Assembly (NCBI RefSeq): GCF_007991515.1
Contig: NZ_BJYM01000007.1
Location: forward strand, 62,001 to 126,000
Origin: Oceanobacillus sojae
Lineage (GTDB): Bacteria > Bacillota > Bacilli > Bacillales > Amphibacillaceae
Length of the DNA stretch: 64,000 bases
Reading direction: 5' to 3'
Numbering within the stretch: position 1 is the first letter of the stretch; every line of letters starts with the position of its first letter. Position numbers and translations under genes: made by a program. Below the pieces are notes generated by a model. The model worked only from the letters and a program-made list of their open reading frames with translations. It searched no databases and was not told the DNA's origin. Of this stretch, positions 42,490 through 49,620 are shown one piece after another.

Positions 42490-43554
42490 ATGGCGAAGGT
42501 AGCTATGTGTGCGGGACATGGAGGCAGTGGTTCAACACCAGGTAAACGTTCTCCAGCCGGGGAATATGAATGGAATTTCAATGATGCGGTAGTAAGAGCT
42601 GCAATTGCAAAATTAAAAGCTAATGGCGTAGAGGTTTTACGTACAGATGATGCATCTGGTAAAACTGACGTTGGGTTAACTGCCCGCACAAACAAAGCAA
42701 ACGCATGGGGCGCAGATGTGTATGTATCATGCCATCACAACGCACTTGGAACAAATTGGCTCAATTACGAAATAGGCATCGAAACATTTACTCAAAACGG
42801 ATCGCAACCACAGTCTGAAATATTAGCGAGATGCATTCATCCGAAATATGTTAAAGCAATGGGTTTGAAGGATAGAGGTATGAAAAAATCTAATCTTGCT
42901 ATCACTCGTCAAACTAAAATGCCTGCTGTTCTTACCGAAGGCGGATTTATGGATTCAAGGATTGATATTAAATCAATGCGTGATAACGCCAAGCTTAAAG
43001 CTCAGGGTGAGGCCATTGCTGATGGAATTATGGAATTTCTTAACGTAAAGAATACTAATAGTGCTCCAAAGGTGTCTAAGCCCTCACCTGGTAAAACAGG
43101 TTCCAAACAGATTACAAAACCGTCTAGCCCTACTAAAACTAAATGGAAAAAGCTAACCGGAAACTGGACTGGCCAAACACTTGGCAATGGTGAGTACGGA
43201 AACCCTGTTAATCAGTTGCAAACAAAACTTGCTAATAATAACCCGCCATTTTATCCAAATAAAGGCGCTAAAAATAATGGAATCGATAGTTACTATGGGG
43301 ATGATACAGAGGATGCTGTACGGCGATTTCAGTCTTACTATGGTTTGGATGTAGATGGTCTTGCTGGCAAGCAGGTTTATAACAAGCTGTCCGGCACATC
43401 CACTAAATCGAATCCTAAAAAATCTATCAGCCAAATGGCTACAGAAGTAATTGCAGGTAAGCATGGTTCAGGCCATGAAAACCGCAGAAATTCACTTGGA
43501 ATCAGCAAGTCAGAGTATGAAAAAGTTAGAAAAGAAGTCAACAAAAGGTTATAA
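42490..43554 (+). CDS. endolysin: amidase_3 + peptidoglycan-binding + CPL-7
   Basis: The 354-residue protein has three parts. Residues 1-180 are an N-acetylmuramoyl-L-alanine amidase with zinc ligands in CAGHGG and the CHHNA and LTEGGFMDS motifs. Residues about 230-300 are a PG_binding_1 domain (DAVRRFQSYYGLDVDGLAG). The last 45 residues (ISQMATEVIAGKHGSGHENR) are a CPL-7 wall-binding repeat. It has no signal peptide, so release needs the holin. Confidence 0.93.
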   Translation: MAKVAMCAGHGGSGSTPGKRSPAGEYEWNFNDAVVRAAIAKLKANGVEVLRTDDASGKTDVGLTARTNKANAWGADVYVSCHHNALGTNWLNYEIGIETFTQNGSQPQSEILARCIHPKYVKAMGLKDRGMKKSNLAITRQTKMPAVLTEGGFMDSRIDIKSMRDNAKLKAQGEAIADGIMEFLNVKNTNSAPKVSKPSPGKTGSKQITKPSSPTKTKWKKLTGNWTGQTLGNGEYGNPVNQLQTKLANNNPPFYPNKGAKNNGIDSYYGDDTEDAVRRFQSYYGLDVDGLAGKQVYNKLSGTSTKSNPKKSISQMATEVIAGKHGSGHENRRNSLGISKSEYEKVRKEVNKRL

Positions 43555-43557
43555 AAA

Positions 43558-43585
43558 TAAGCCCTTCACTCTTGTGAAGGGCTAT
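43558..43585. terminator. strong hairpin ending the lysis cassette
   Basis: AGCCCTTCAC TCTT GTGAAGGGCT is a perfect 10-bp stem. AAAAATA on its left gives a U-run for minus-strand transcripts, so it also suits the convergent small gene at 43591-43734. Confidence 0.75.
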
Positions 43586-43590
43586 ACATA

Positions 43591-43734
43591 TTATTTAAAA
43601 ATCTTCCTTATCGTTTTTCCTGCGGCACGACCTGTTATTCTTCTTCCAATTCGCTTTCCAACTTTTCCTTTTCTAACTGCATCCACATCATTCCAGATGC
43701 GAAGAAATTTATATATACTTGATTTTAGGCTCAT
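43591..43734 (-). CDS. small basic protein (47 residues)
   Basis: ATG behind AGAGGTG on the minus strand. The product begins MSLKSSIYKFLRIWNDVDAV and continues with a strongly basic RRITGRAAGK region. A Bacillus phage/chromosome small-protein type I half recognise; DNA- or RNA-binding is plausible but unproven. Convergent with the endolysin gene. Confidence 0.6.
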   Translation of the reverse strand: MSLKSSIYKFLRIWNDVDAVRKGKVGKRIGRRITGRAAGKTIRKIFK

Positions 43735-43748
43735 TGTTTTCACCTCTA

Positions 43749-43778
43749 TTGTATATTTAACGTTCATTATGGTATAAT
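43749..43778 (+). promoter_or_regulatory. promoter of the CRISPR-repeat-like RNA
   Basis: TTGTAT (43749-43754), an 18-bp spacer and an extended -10 TGGTATAAT (43770-43778). Transcription should start near 43785, immediately before the repeat-like hairpin. Confidence 0.65.
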
Positions 43779-43784
43779 CAAAGT

Positions 43785-43867
43785 GTATTTCGCTCCCGGT
43801 GAGGGGAGCGTGGATTTAAATATTTTTGTGAAAAGGCACTCAATAATGGGTGTCTTTTTTTATATAC
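43785..43867 (+). ncRNA. candidate RNA anti-CRISPR (Racr), type I-C-like
   Basis: A short unit of about 80 nt with its own promoter and terminator and no convincing ORF. It begins with a sequence that fits a type I-C CRISPR repeat (43789-43821). A 10-nt linker and a terminator follow: AAAAGGCACTC AATAAT GGGTGTCTTTT, 11 bp, then T-rich. Phage-borne solitary repeat units with this layout can capture Cas subunits as Racrs. Function here is inferred from sequence only. Confidence 0.6.
43789..43821 (+). repeat. solitary type I-C-like CRISPR repeat
   Basis: CGCTCCC and GGGAGCG form a 7-bp stem with a 6-nt loop. The tail TGGATTTAAAT differs in one base from the TGGATTGAAAT handle typical of I-C repeats. 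At 33 nt it is one base longer than the usual 32. No second copy lies in the window, so it is not an array. Confidence 0.65.
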
Positions 43868-44069
43868 TAATTGTGTTCCCCATTCCATCTTCCCAGCCAT
43901 TTACGTCGTCTCCGTTGTCTAAATCTTTGATGATTAACTCCATGTCCTCCAGTGTTTCCGGTGTGATTGTTGCTACGACTTCATCACCTTGGACTACTTC
44001 AAAATCGTGTAAGTCTCCGTTAAGTTCAACCTCTACCACTTTGTAACCTTCTCTTTGCCATTCTCTCAT
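43860..44069 (-). CDS. small acidic protein, anti-CRISPR-like context
   Basis: The 69-residue, very acidic protein begins MREWQREGYKVVEVELNGDL. AAGGAGATG precedes ATG 44069; the ATG at 44078 lies inside that Shine-Dalgarno. It has a near-consensus promoter with a palindromic operator shared with the HTH gene behind it. Its stop overlaps the terminator of the repeat-like RNA. No family recognised; an anti-CRISPR or other counter-defence role is a context-based guess. Confidence 0.6.
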   Translation of the reverse strand: MREWQREGYKVVEVELNGDLHDFEVVQGDEVVATITPETLEDMELIIKDLDNGDDVNGWEDGMGNTISI

Positions 44070-44122
44070 TTGTAACATCTCCTTTTAGTTTTTTTGAGGA
44101 TGTATCTTAACCTCTTAATTAT

Positions 44123-44151
44123 ATTATAACCGTTATCGGTTATTCAGTCAA
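44123..44151 (-). promoter_or_regulatory. promoter with palindromic operator for the acidic-protein gene
   Basis: On the minus strand TTGACT (44146-44151) and TATAAT (44123-44128) flank a 17-bp spacer. An 18-bp perfect inverted repeat, ATAACCG TTAT CGGTTAT (44126-44143), covers spacer and -10. The -35 overlaps the end of the HTH gene. Confidence 0.8.
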
Positions 44152-44333
44152 CCACCTTTTTTTATTTTTTTAGGATTTTCTTGATTTTTATCTAAAATCC
44201 ACGTCTTGCCAATCTTTACAGCTTTAACTTTACCGTCCCGACAAAGTTTTTTAACGTGATCGGGAGAAAATCCCCACAATTCACCTGCTGTTTCTACGCC
44301 CATTATTTGTTCTAATACATTTTGATTTTTCAT
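44148..44333 (-). CDS. small HTH protein, Aca-like regulator or excisionase
   Basis: The 61-residue protein is almost only a MerR/excisionase-type HTH (about 12-50: ETAGELWGFSPDHVKKLCRD) with a basic tail. GGAAGGAG lies upstream. Identical operator cores lie in its own promoter and in that of the next gene downstream, so it probably represses both. Near the attachment site, an excisionase role is an alternative. Confidence 0.75.
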   Translation of the reverse strand: MKNQNVLEQIMGVETAGELWGFSPDHVKKLCRDGKVKAVKIGKTWILDKNQENPKKIKKGG

Positions 44334-44364
44334 GTTGCTACTCCTTCCGTATCGTTATAGATAA

Positions 44365-44393
44365 ATGGTAACCGATAACGGTCTAGTAGTCAA
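44365..44393 (-). promoter_or_regulatory. promoter with the same operator for the HTH gene
   Basis: TTGACT (44388-44393), 17-bp spacer, TACCAT (44365-44370) on the minus strand. The spacer carries ACCG-N4-CGGT (44371-44382), the core of the 44126-44143 operator. Confidence 0.75.
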
Positions 44394-44418
44394 CGATAAA
44401 TAAGTTAACTAATGAATA

Positions 44419-44817
44419 TCATTTCCTCTTATCATACCAATCCAACGGATCCATCATTTCCACATTTCTAATTTCCTCTATGCTACAGCTGGTTGTCCTC
44501 TCATCTTTTAAATGCAGATGTATTTTATTGCCACCATACCCAGCTACTTTGCATATCACATCTCTGTAAAAGCTGCCGTTACGAATTATATTAGCTTGTA
44601 TGGATACAGGTGAGTTTGTTACATATGCTCTATGCAACACTTGAGATATTTCTACCTCAGACATTTCTTCCTTTCCTTCAATCACAGAGATTTCATTATC
44701 GATCTTTTTCAGCGCATCCTTCTGGTCAGCTAATATCATTCCTTGCCACTTTAAAATACCTCTGTCTGTATATCCAAACATTTCAGGTGTAAATCGAGTG
44801 ATAGCGAATTCATCCAT
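44419..44817 (-). CDS. YolD-like protein
   Basis: The ~132-residue protein fits the YolD family (DRGILKWQGMILADQKDALK, later a small beta domain). YolD proteins are usually encoded with Y-family repair polymerases such as UvrX under SOS control. No polymerase gene lies beside it here. ATG 44817 is better spaced from AGAGG than ATG 44826. Confidence 0.75.
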   Translation of the reverse strand: MDEFAITRFTPEMFGYTDRGILKWQGMILADQKDALKKIDNEISVIEGKEEMSEVEISQVLHRAYVTNSPVSIQANIIRNGSFYRDVICKVAGYGGNKIHLHLKDERTTSCSIEEIRNVEMMDPLDWYDKRK

Positions 44818-44837
44818 TTTAATCATCCTCTCAAATA

Positions 44838-44899
44838 AGAATATACGTTCGTAATTATTGTATGTATTTTATTATAGGAATATATGTTCGTAAGGTCAA
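44838..44899 (-). promoter_or_regulatory. promoter with two LexA-like boxes for the yolD-like gene
   Basis: TTGACC (44894-44899), 17-bp spacer and TATAAT (44871-44876) on the minus strand. GGAATATATGTTCG (44877-44890) fills the spacer and AGAATATACGTTCG (44838-44851) lies downstream. Each has one perfect GTTCG half-site of the Bacillus LexA/DinR box and one degenerate half. Confidence 0.6.
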
Positions 44900-45013
44900 A
44901 TAATTTGTGATGTAATAAATGGAAGAAGAAGTGTATACAATAGAAGAAAAAGTGCAGAAAAAATTATTTCGAAACACGAAGGTTTGCAATTCGTTTGCAA
45001 ATGGAATTTTTAC

Positions 45014-45054
45014 AATAAAAAAGACAAGGGGAGAAAACGACTCTATCCCTTGTC
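45014..45054 (-). terminator. phage-borne terminator for the restored tRNA-Arg
   Basis: GACAAGGG (45023-45030) pairs with CCCTTGTC (45047-45054). On the minus strand it is followed by TTTTTTATT, so it ends transcription just past the tRNA 3' end. 44900-45013 shows no gene. Confidence 0.7.
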
Positions 45055-45069
45055 ATTATTGAAGTTATC

Positions 45070-45120
45070 TAGCGCGCCCAGAGGGATTCGAACCCCCGGC
45101 AAACCTGGTACCGGAAACCA
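45070..45120. repeat. attR: attR core (51-bp direct repeat)
   Basis: Identical to 3797-3847. This phage-derived copy rebuilds the 3' part of the tRNA-Arg gene, from the anticodon stem onward. Confidence 0.95.
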
Positions 45121-45148
45121 GTGCTCTATCCAGCTGAGCTATGGGCGC
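45073..45148 (-). tRNA. tRNA-Arg (anticodon CCG)
   Basis: The 76-nt cloverleaf has acceptor stem GCGCCCA/TGGGCGC and D-arm GCTC/GAGC. The anticodon stem CTGGT/ACCAG closes loop TTCCGGT (CCG at 45112-45114), and the T-arm loop is TTCGAAT. CCA is not encoded. The variable loop reads as 7 nt, slightly long. The 5' part is chromosomal and the 3' 48 nt come from the phage att core. Confidence 0.95.
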
Positions 45149-45296
45149 GTATTGTTTTATTAAAAACACAACCTTAATTATACATACGAATTCCTTCTGA
45201 GACAAGTCCTTTTTCTTTATTTGATAAAATTTCTTAGGTTTAACAAACATAAAATCGGGAAAACTGGTTAAAGTAGAAATTTGGAGAATCTTTTTG

Positions 45297-45326
45297 TTTG
45301 ACCTTTATTGACCAATGAGCTATCAT
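45297..45326 (+). promoter_or_regulatory. CtsR box and promoter of clpP
   Basis: The reverse complement of 45297-45313 is GGTCAATAAAGGTCAAA, a close match to the CtsR heptad-repeat operator. TTGACC (45298-45303), a 17-bp spacer and TATCAT (45321-45326) form the promoter, so CtsR would cover the -35. This fits heat-shock control of clpP. Confidence 0.8.
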
Positions 45327-45385
45327 ATTAACTATAGTAATTAAATCATCAGCCATGTTAACTGGCTATTCAAGGAGGATTTATA

Positions 45386-45970
45386 ATGAATTTAGTACCT
45401 ACAGTTATTGAACAAACAAACCGTGGTGAACGCGCATACGATATTTATTCCCGTTTATTGAAAGACCGGATTATTTTACTTGGCAGCGGTATTGATGACA
45501 ATGTCGCCAACTCTATTGTAGCACAGCTATTATTCTTAGAAGCAGAAGATCCAGGAAAAGATATCTCTTTATACATTAATTCTCCTGGCGGATCTATTAC
45601 AGCCGGAATGGCAATTTTTGATACAATGAATTTTATTAAATCAGATGTATCTACAATCTGCATTGGTATGGCAGCTTCTATGGGAGCATTCCTGCTTAAC
45701 GCTGGTGAAAAGGGTAAACGTTTTGCTTTGCCGAACAGTGAGATCATGATTCACCAGCCATTAGGTGGTACGCAAGGTCAGGCAACAGATATTGAGATTC
45801 ATGCAAGAAGAATTATTGAAATTAAAAAACGCATGAACCGTATCATGTCTGAAAACACCGGACAGCCATTAGAAGTTATTGAACATGATACAGAGCGTGA
45901 TAACTTTATGACTGCAGAACAGTCCAAAGAATACGGCTTAATTGATGATATCTTTGAACGCAAACAATAA
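45386..45970 (+). CDS. clpP: ATP-dependent Clp protease proteolytic subunit
   Basis: The 194-residue protein has normal ClpP length. The catalytic Ser lies in GMAASMGA (about 97), His in MIHQPLGG (about 122) and Asp near ERDNFM. Two heptameric rings form the chamber fed by ClpX, ClpC or ClpE. AAGGAGG precedes the ATG. It stands alone with its own CtsR-controlled promoter and terminator. Confidence 0.97.
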   Translation: MNLVPTVIEQTNRGERAYDIYSRLLKDRIILLGSGIDDNVANSIVAQLLFLEAEDPGKDISLYINSPGGSITAGMAIFDTMNFIKSDVSTICIGMAASMGAFLLNAGEKGKRFALPNSEIMIHQPLGGTQGQATDIEIHARRIIEIKKRMNRIMSENTGQPLEVIEHDTERDNFMTAEQSKEYGLIDDIFERKQ

Positions 45971-45988
45971 TCGAAGTGTAAAAAGTAA

Positions 45989-46026
45989 AAAAAGACCGGA
46001 GTTTTACACCGGTCTTTTTTTTTTTG
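45989..46026 (+). terminator. clpP terminator
   Basis: AAAAAGACCGG pairs with CCGGTCTTTTT and is followed by a long T-run. Confidence 0.92.
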
Positions 46027-46574
46027 CTATTTTCTATTTCTATGTGAAATGTTTTAAATAGTTCTTATAAATATGATTTATTTATAAAACATTTTACCGG
46101 AAATTATTTTTTTATGAAATGATAAAATTATGTTTATCATAAATCCGAAATATCTCGTAAATACTGTGAAATTAACTGTTTAGTCATTCCTACAGGGTAT
46201 AGTTTATGGTAAAATAAACTCAAGGTAGAATTTCGAAAATAATAAAAAATTTTAAGTTAAGTTATTTTGTATATGTTATCCCACATTTCACTAGTCTTAG
46301 GCATCTTTGACGGGATGAGAAGTTTTCCTTTTTATAATCCCCTACAAGCGAGCTTTTTGCAGGATATAACCTAATTCTATCTGCGGAAAGAATCGTTCCT
46401 CAAGGCTGAAGTATCACTTTACAGTTGTTTCTCCATGAAATGTTATCTTTTGCACACTCTGTTATATAAACTTTCACTACCCAAAAGCTGTCAAGACATA
46501 AGAGCTTTAAAAACTATCTTTTAGATAGATTAATTAAGATTCTATTATTGGAAAATATTTCAAGGAGGATATTG
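46027..46574. other. 548-bp gap between clpP and glpP-like gene
   Basis: AT-rich, with no ORF I can support on either strand and no tRNA or riboswitch I recognise. TTTACA and TGTTAT with a 17-bp spacer (around 46421-46449) might be the promoter of the next gene. The region may be a decayed gene. Confidence 0.4.
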
Positions 46575-47141
46575 ATGGAAAAAATAGTTAATATTGTAGA
46601 GTCACAAGTTATTGCTTCTGTGAAATCACCGGAACATTTAGAATTGGCTGCTGCTTCAAATTCAAATGTTGTGTTTTTATTAACGGGAGATTTACTTACG
46701 ACTTCTGATTATCTAGATGTACTTAAAAAGGCTGGGAAGCAAACTTTTTTACATATAGATTTTATTGAGGGGCTTTCTAATTCAAAAAATGCACTAAAGT
46801 ATATTGCAAAAGTGTGGCAGCCCAAAGGAATTATTACTACAAGAAACAGCCTGATTAAATATGCAAAAGAAGAAGGGTTAATGACAGTTCAAAGAATCTT
46901 TTTAATTGATAAAAATGCTATGAAAAAAGGAATTGAGATGGCAGATCAATACCAGCCTGATGCTATTGAAATATTACCTGGACTTATGCCAAGCGTCATA
47001 GACGAATTAACAAGGACAACGAAACTCCCGATTATAGCTGGAGGATTGATCAGCAAAGAAAAGGAGATCCTGGAAGGATTAGAGGCAGGAGCTTTAGCTA
47101 TTTCTTCAAGTGATCCTAAATTGTGGAATATTGATATTTGA
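46575..47141 (+). CDS. glpP: GlpP family glycerol-3-phosphate responsive antiterminator
   Basis: The 188-residue protein matches the GlpP family in length and sequence: FLLTGDLLTTSDYLDVLKKA, then HIDFIEGLSNSKNALKYIA, EILPGLMPSVIDEL and PIIAGGLI. GlpP with glycerol-3-phosphate binds leader RNA and prevents termination. ATG 46575 follows AAGGAGGATATTG. No glpFK genes are near; the ABC operon downstream has a matching leader terminator. Confidence 0.9.
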   Translation: MEKIVNIVESQVIASVKSPEHLELAAASNSNVVFLLTGDLLTTSDYLDVLKKAGKQTFLHIDFIEGLSNSKNALKYIAKVWQPKGIITTRNSLIKYAKEEGLMTVQRIFLIDKNAMKKGIEMADQYQPDAIEILPGLMPSVIDELTRTTKLPIIAGGLISKEKEILEGLEAGALAISSSDPKLWNIDI

Positions 47142-47149
47142 TATAAACT

Positions 47150-47194
47150 AACCAAAAGACTCTGCAGATAGATAAACCATAGAGTCTTTTGGTT
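47150..47194. terminator. terminator after glpP
   Basis: AACCAAAAGACTCT pairs perfectly with AGAGTCTTTTGGTT. There is no strong T-run after it on either strand beyond the stem's own. Confidence 0.75.
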
Positions 47195-47274
47195 GAAAAA
47201 GAGAATAAAACTGCTGATTTTCGCGGTCTTAGACTAGTTTTGTAAATATTTGTTCACAAAATTGTGATTTTTTC

Positions 47275-47303
47275 TTTACAATATTGAAAGCGTTTGCTAT
47301 ACT
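47275..47303 (+). promoter_or_regulatory. promoter of the ABC operon with cre site
   Basis: TTTACA (47275-47280), 17-bp spacer, TATACT (47298-47303). TGAAAGCGTTTGCT (47285-47298) matches the CcpA cre consensus well and fills the spacer, so CcpA with HPr-P or Crh-P should repress. Confidence 0.75.
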
Positions 47304-47332
47304 TGTGTCAATAATTAAATAACTCTATATAG

Positions 47333-47410
47333 AAATAGGAGAAGATAGAGTTGGATAATTACCTTTCGGAGGAGAGGTGTGTCCAATTTCTTATCATCTC
47401 CTATTTTTTT
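47333..47410 (+). promoter_or_regulatory. leader terminator / likely GlpP antitermination target
   Basis: AAATAGGAGA with GATAGAG and TTGGA (47333-47355) pairs imperfectly with TCCAA and CATCTCCTATTT (47382-47406), followed by TTTTTTT. The hairpin lies in the 5' leader, about 35 nt before the first gene. With glpP next door, GlpP-mediated readthrough is the natural reading. Confidence 0.75.
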
Positions 47411-47442
47411 GGGTTATTTCAAACAAAAAGGAGGAGAAAGGT

Positions 47443-48486
47443 ATGAGAGGTAAAAAAGGGCAATTAGTTATAGGGGGATTATTTATTGTTTTAATTAGTT
47501 TACTTGCAGCTTGTGCTGGTGATGATACTGGAGGAGACGGTGATTCCGGCAGCGGAGGAGCAATTACACTTTATTCCCCTGAAACACCTGATTTAACGAA
47601 TGAATTAGCTGCTAAATTTGAAGAAGTACATGGGACCCCGGTAAACGTTAATTATGCAGGAACAAATGTACTTGTGAATCAAATGATAGCCGAGCAAGGT
47701 AATCCACAGGCTGATGTCTGGTATGGCGGAGGAGGGATTCTGCCTTTTGAAACAGCTGTAGATAAGGATATTATTACGCAATATATTCCGGAAGCAGCAG
47801 AGGATTGGGAAGTTACTGAAAACGGTATCAAAATGAAACACCAGGATGATTATTATGTAGGTACAGAGATTTTTGTACTTGGTTTTGCTTACAATACAGA
47901 ATTGGTTTCTGAAGAGGAAGCACCAAAAACATGGGAAGATTTATTAGATCCTAAATGGGAAGGCAAAATTCAATTTCCAAACCCTGCCGCTTCTGGTACA
48001 TCAACATTGATGGTACTAAGCTACATGATGCAGCATGGAGAAGAAGAAGGCTGGGAATATTTCCAAAAGCTGACGGATTACGCGAATTCTATTCCGGATT
48101 CAGGCTCCAGCCCGACAAAAGGGGTCGCTATGGGAGAAGCTGAAATAGCAATCGGTTTTGATTTTATGGCATATGAGCTAAAAGAAAACGGAGAAGACGT
48201 TGATTTTATTGTCCCTGAAGAAACGCCAGTATTAGTAAACCCGGTTACATTGGTTAAAGATGGTCCTAACCCGGATGGCGGCAAGCAATTTATGGACTTT
48301 ATGCTGAGTGATGAAGCACAGGAGATTTTAGCTTCATGGAATCATATACCAATTAATCCGGATGTTGAATCACAAACACCGATTTCTTTAGAAACTGTGC
48401 AGGAGCATGCAATTGACCTGGACATTGATTGGGTAAATGAGAACTATGACCGAATCAGAAGCGAATGGAATACGAATATACAGTAA
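47443..48486 (+). CDS. ABC transporter solute-binding lipoprotein
   Basis: The 347-residue protein has a lipoprotein signal ending in LLAAC. It fits the iron / 2-aminoethylphosphonate / sugar-phosphate binding family (AfuA, PhnS type): ITLYSPETPDL near the start, ADVWYGGGG, FPNPAASGTS and HIPINPDV near the end. ATG 47443 follows AGGAGGAGAAAGG. GlpP control suggests glycerol-3-phosphate or a related phosphoester as ligand; the sequence does not show the ligand. Confidence 0.88.
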   Translation: MRGKKGQLVIGGLFIVLISLLAACAGDDTGGDGDSGSGGAITLYSPETPDLTNELAAKFEEVHGTPVNVNYAGTNVLVNQMIAEQGNPQADVWYGGGGILPFETAVDKDIITQYIPEAAEDWEVTENGIKMKHQDDYYVGTEIFVLGFAYNTELVSEEEAPKTWEDLLDPKWEGKIQFPNPAASGTSTLMVLSYMMQHGEEEGWEYFQKLTDYANSIPDSGSSPTKGVAMGEAEIAIGFDFMAYELKENGEDVDFIVPEETPVLVNPVTLVKDGPNPDGGKQFMDFMLSDEAQEILASWNHIPINPDVESQTPISLETVQEHAIDLDIDWVNENYDRIRSEWNTNIQ

Positions 48487-48498
48487 AGGGATGGTTTT

Positions 48499-49620
48499 AT
48501 GGGCTCTGTTGTTGTAAAGCAGCTTACAAAGAATTTTTCTGGAACAGACGTGCTTAAGAATATTGAATTAGATATCCAAGAGGGCGAATTTTTTGCCCTT
48601 CTTGGCCCCTCTGGATGCGGGAAAACAACAACCATGCGTTGTATTGCCGGATTTGAAACACCTACAAGCGGAGAGATAAAAATTGGCGAAAAGATAGTAA
48701 ATAAAATTTCTCCCCATCAAAGAAACTGCGGAATGGTATTCCAAAGTTATGCGCTGTTTCCGCATATGAATGTTTTTGATAATATTGCGTACAGCTTGAA
48801 TATCAAGCGTTTAAGAGATAGTAATATGTTTAAAAAAATCGGAGTATATATCCGAATGCTCAATAGTAAAATAGTCAAATATCCAAAAGATATTGAGGAA
48901 AAAGTAAATAGTATTATAGAGTATGTTGAGCTGCAGGATCATGCTAAAAAGCTGACAGGTGAGCTCTCGGGCGGGCAGCAGCAGCGGGTTGCATTAGCCA
49001 GGGCGCTTGTGATGGAGCCTCAGGTTCTATTGATGGATGAACCTCTGTCCAACCTGGATCAAAAGTTGAGACATACTATGAGAAATACAATTAGAAGAAT
49101 TCAACAGGAATTGAAGATTACAACGATTTTTGTAACGCATGATCAGGAAGAAGCAATGAGTATGGCGGATCGCGTTGCTGTAATGAGCGGCGGAGAAATT
49201 CTCCAAATTGGAACACCTACAGATTTGTATAGTAATCCGAAAACACCTTTTATTGCAGATTTTGTCGGTACTTCTAATATACTTCCTGGAAAAGTAATAA
49301 AAAAGGAAAAAAATCTGACCTATGTAAGAGTCGGTGATTATGAAATTCAGTCTTCAATGGATACAGAGCTTGAAGATGTACAGCTTGTAATCAGACCTGA
49401 GAATTTAATTGTAAAGGATAAAAACGAAAGTACGAGGGACAATTATTTTGAAGGTACAGTAGAAGTAGCAACCTATTTGGGGTCGACTGTAAGGTATGAT
49501 ATTAAAGTTGGGGAGCATAACCTGCTGGTGGATACTGTATTTGAATCAGGAGATAAGATTTTTGCAAAAGGATCAGAAATCAAAGTTATTGTAGATCCTG
49601 AAAGGGTTTTGCTGTTATGA
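48499..49620 (+). CDS. ABC transporter ATP-binding protein (PotA/FbpC type)
   Basis: The 373-residue ATPase has Walker A GPSGCGKT, Q-loop FQSYALFPHM, signature LSGGQQQR, Walker B LLMDEP and the switch His in VTHDQEEA. A TOBE domain occupies about 270-373. A helical insert of about 20 residues (MFKKIGVYIRMLNSKIVKYP) lies between Q-loop and signature. Overlaps the permease gene by 4 bp. Confidence 0.95.
   Translation: MGSVVVKQLTKNFSGTDVLKNIELDIQEGEFFALLGPSGCGKTTTMRCIAGFETPTSGEIKIGEKIVNKISPHQRNCGMVFQSYALFPHMNVFDNIAYSLNIKRLRDSNMFKKIGVYIRMLNSKIVKYPKDIEEKVNSIIEYVELQDHAKKLTGELSGGQQQRVALARALVMEPQVLLMDEPLSNLDQKLRHTMRNTIRRIQQELKITTIFVTHDQEEAMSMADRVAVMSGGEILQIGTPTDLYSNPKTPFIADFVGTSNILPGKVIKKEKNLTYVRVGDYEIQSSMDTELEDVQLVIRPENLIVKDKNESTRDNYFEGTVEVATYLGSTVRYDIKVGEHNLLVDTVFESGDKIFAKGSEIKVIVDPERVLLL

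Noticed and set aside
43789-43821. A CRISPR array in the prophage
   Set aside because: Only one repeat-like unit exists in the window, without spacers, leader or cas genes. It is reported as a solitary repeat instead.
43783-44046. Plus-strand ORF of 87 codons across the repeat-like RNA
   Set aside because: It starts at a GTG with no Shine-Dalgarno, crosses a strong terminator and lies antisense to a better supported gene. The low-complexity Ser/Pro tail looks like a shadow.
45065-45250. Minus-strand ORF of 61 codons over the tRNA
   Set aside because: It reads through tRNA-Arg(CCG). Such ORFs are a known artefact of tRNA genes and it has no separate support.
46027-46574. Riboswitch upstream of the glpP-like gene
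   Set aside because: No conserved aptamer core is recognisable and no terminator/antiterminator pair precedes the start.
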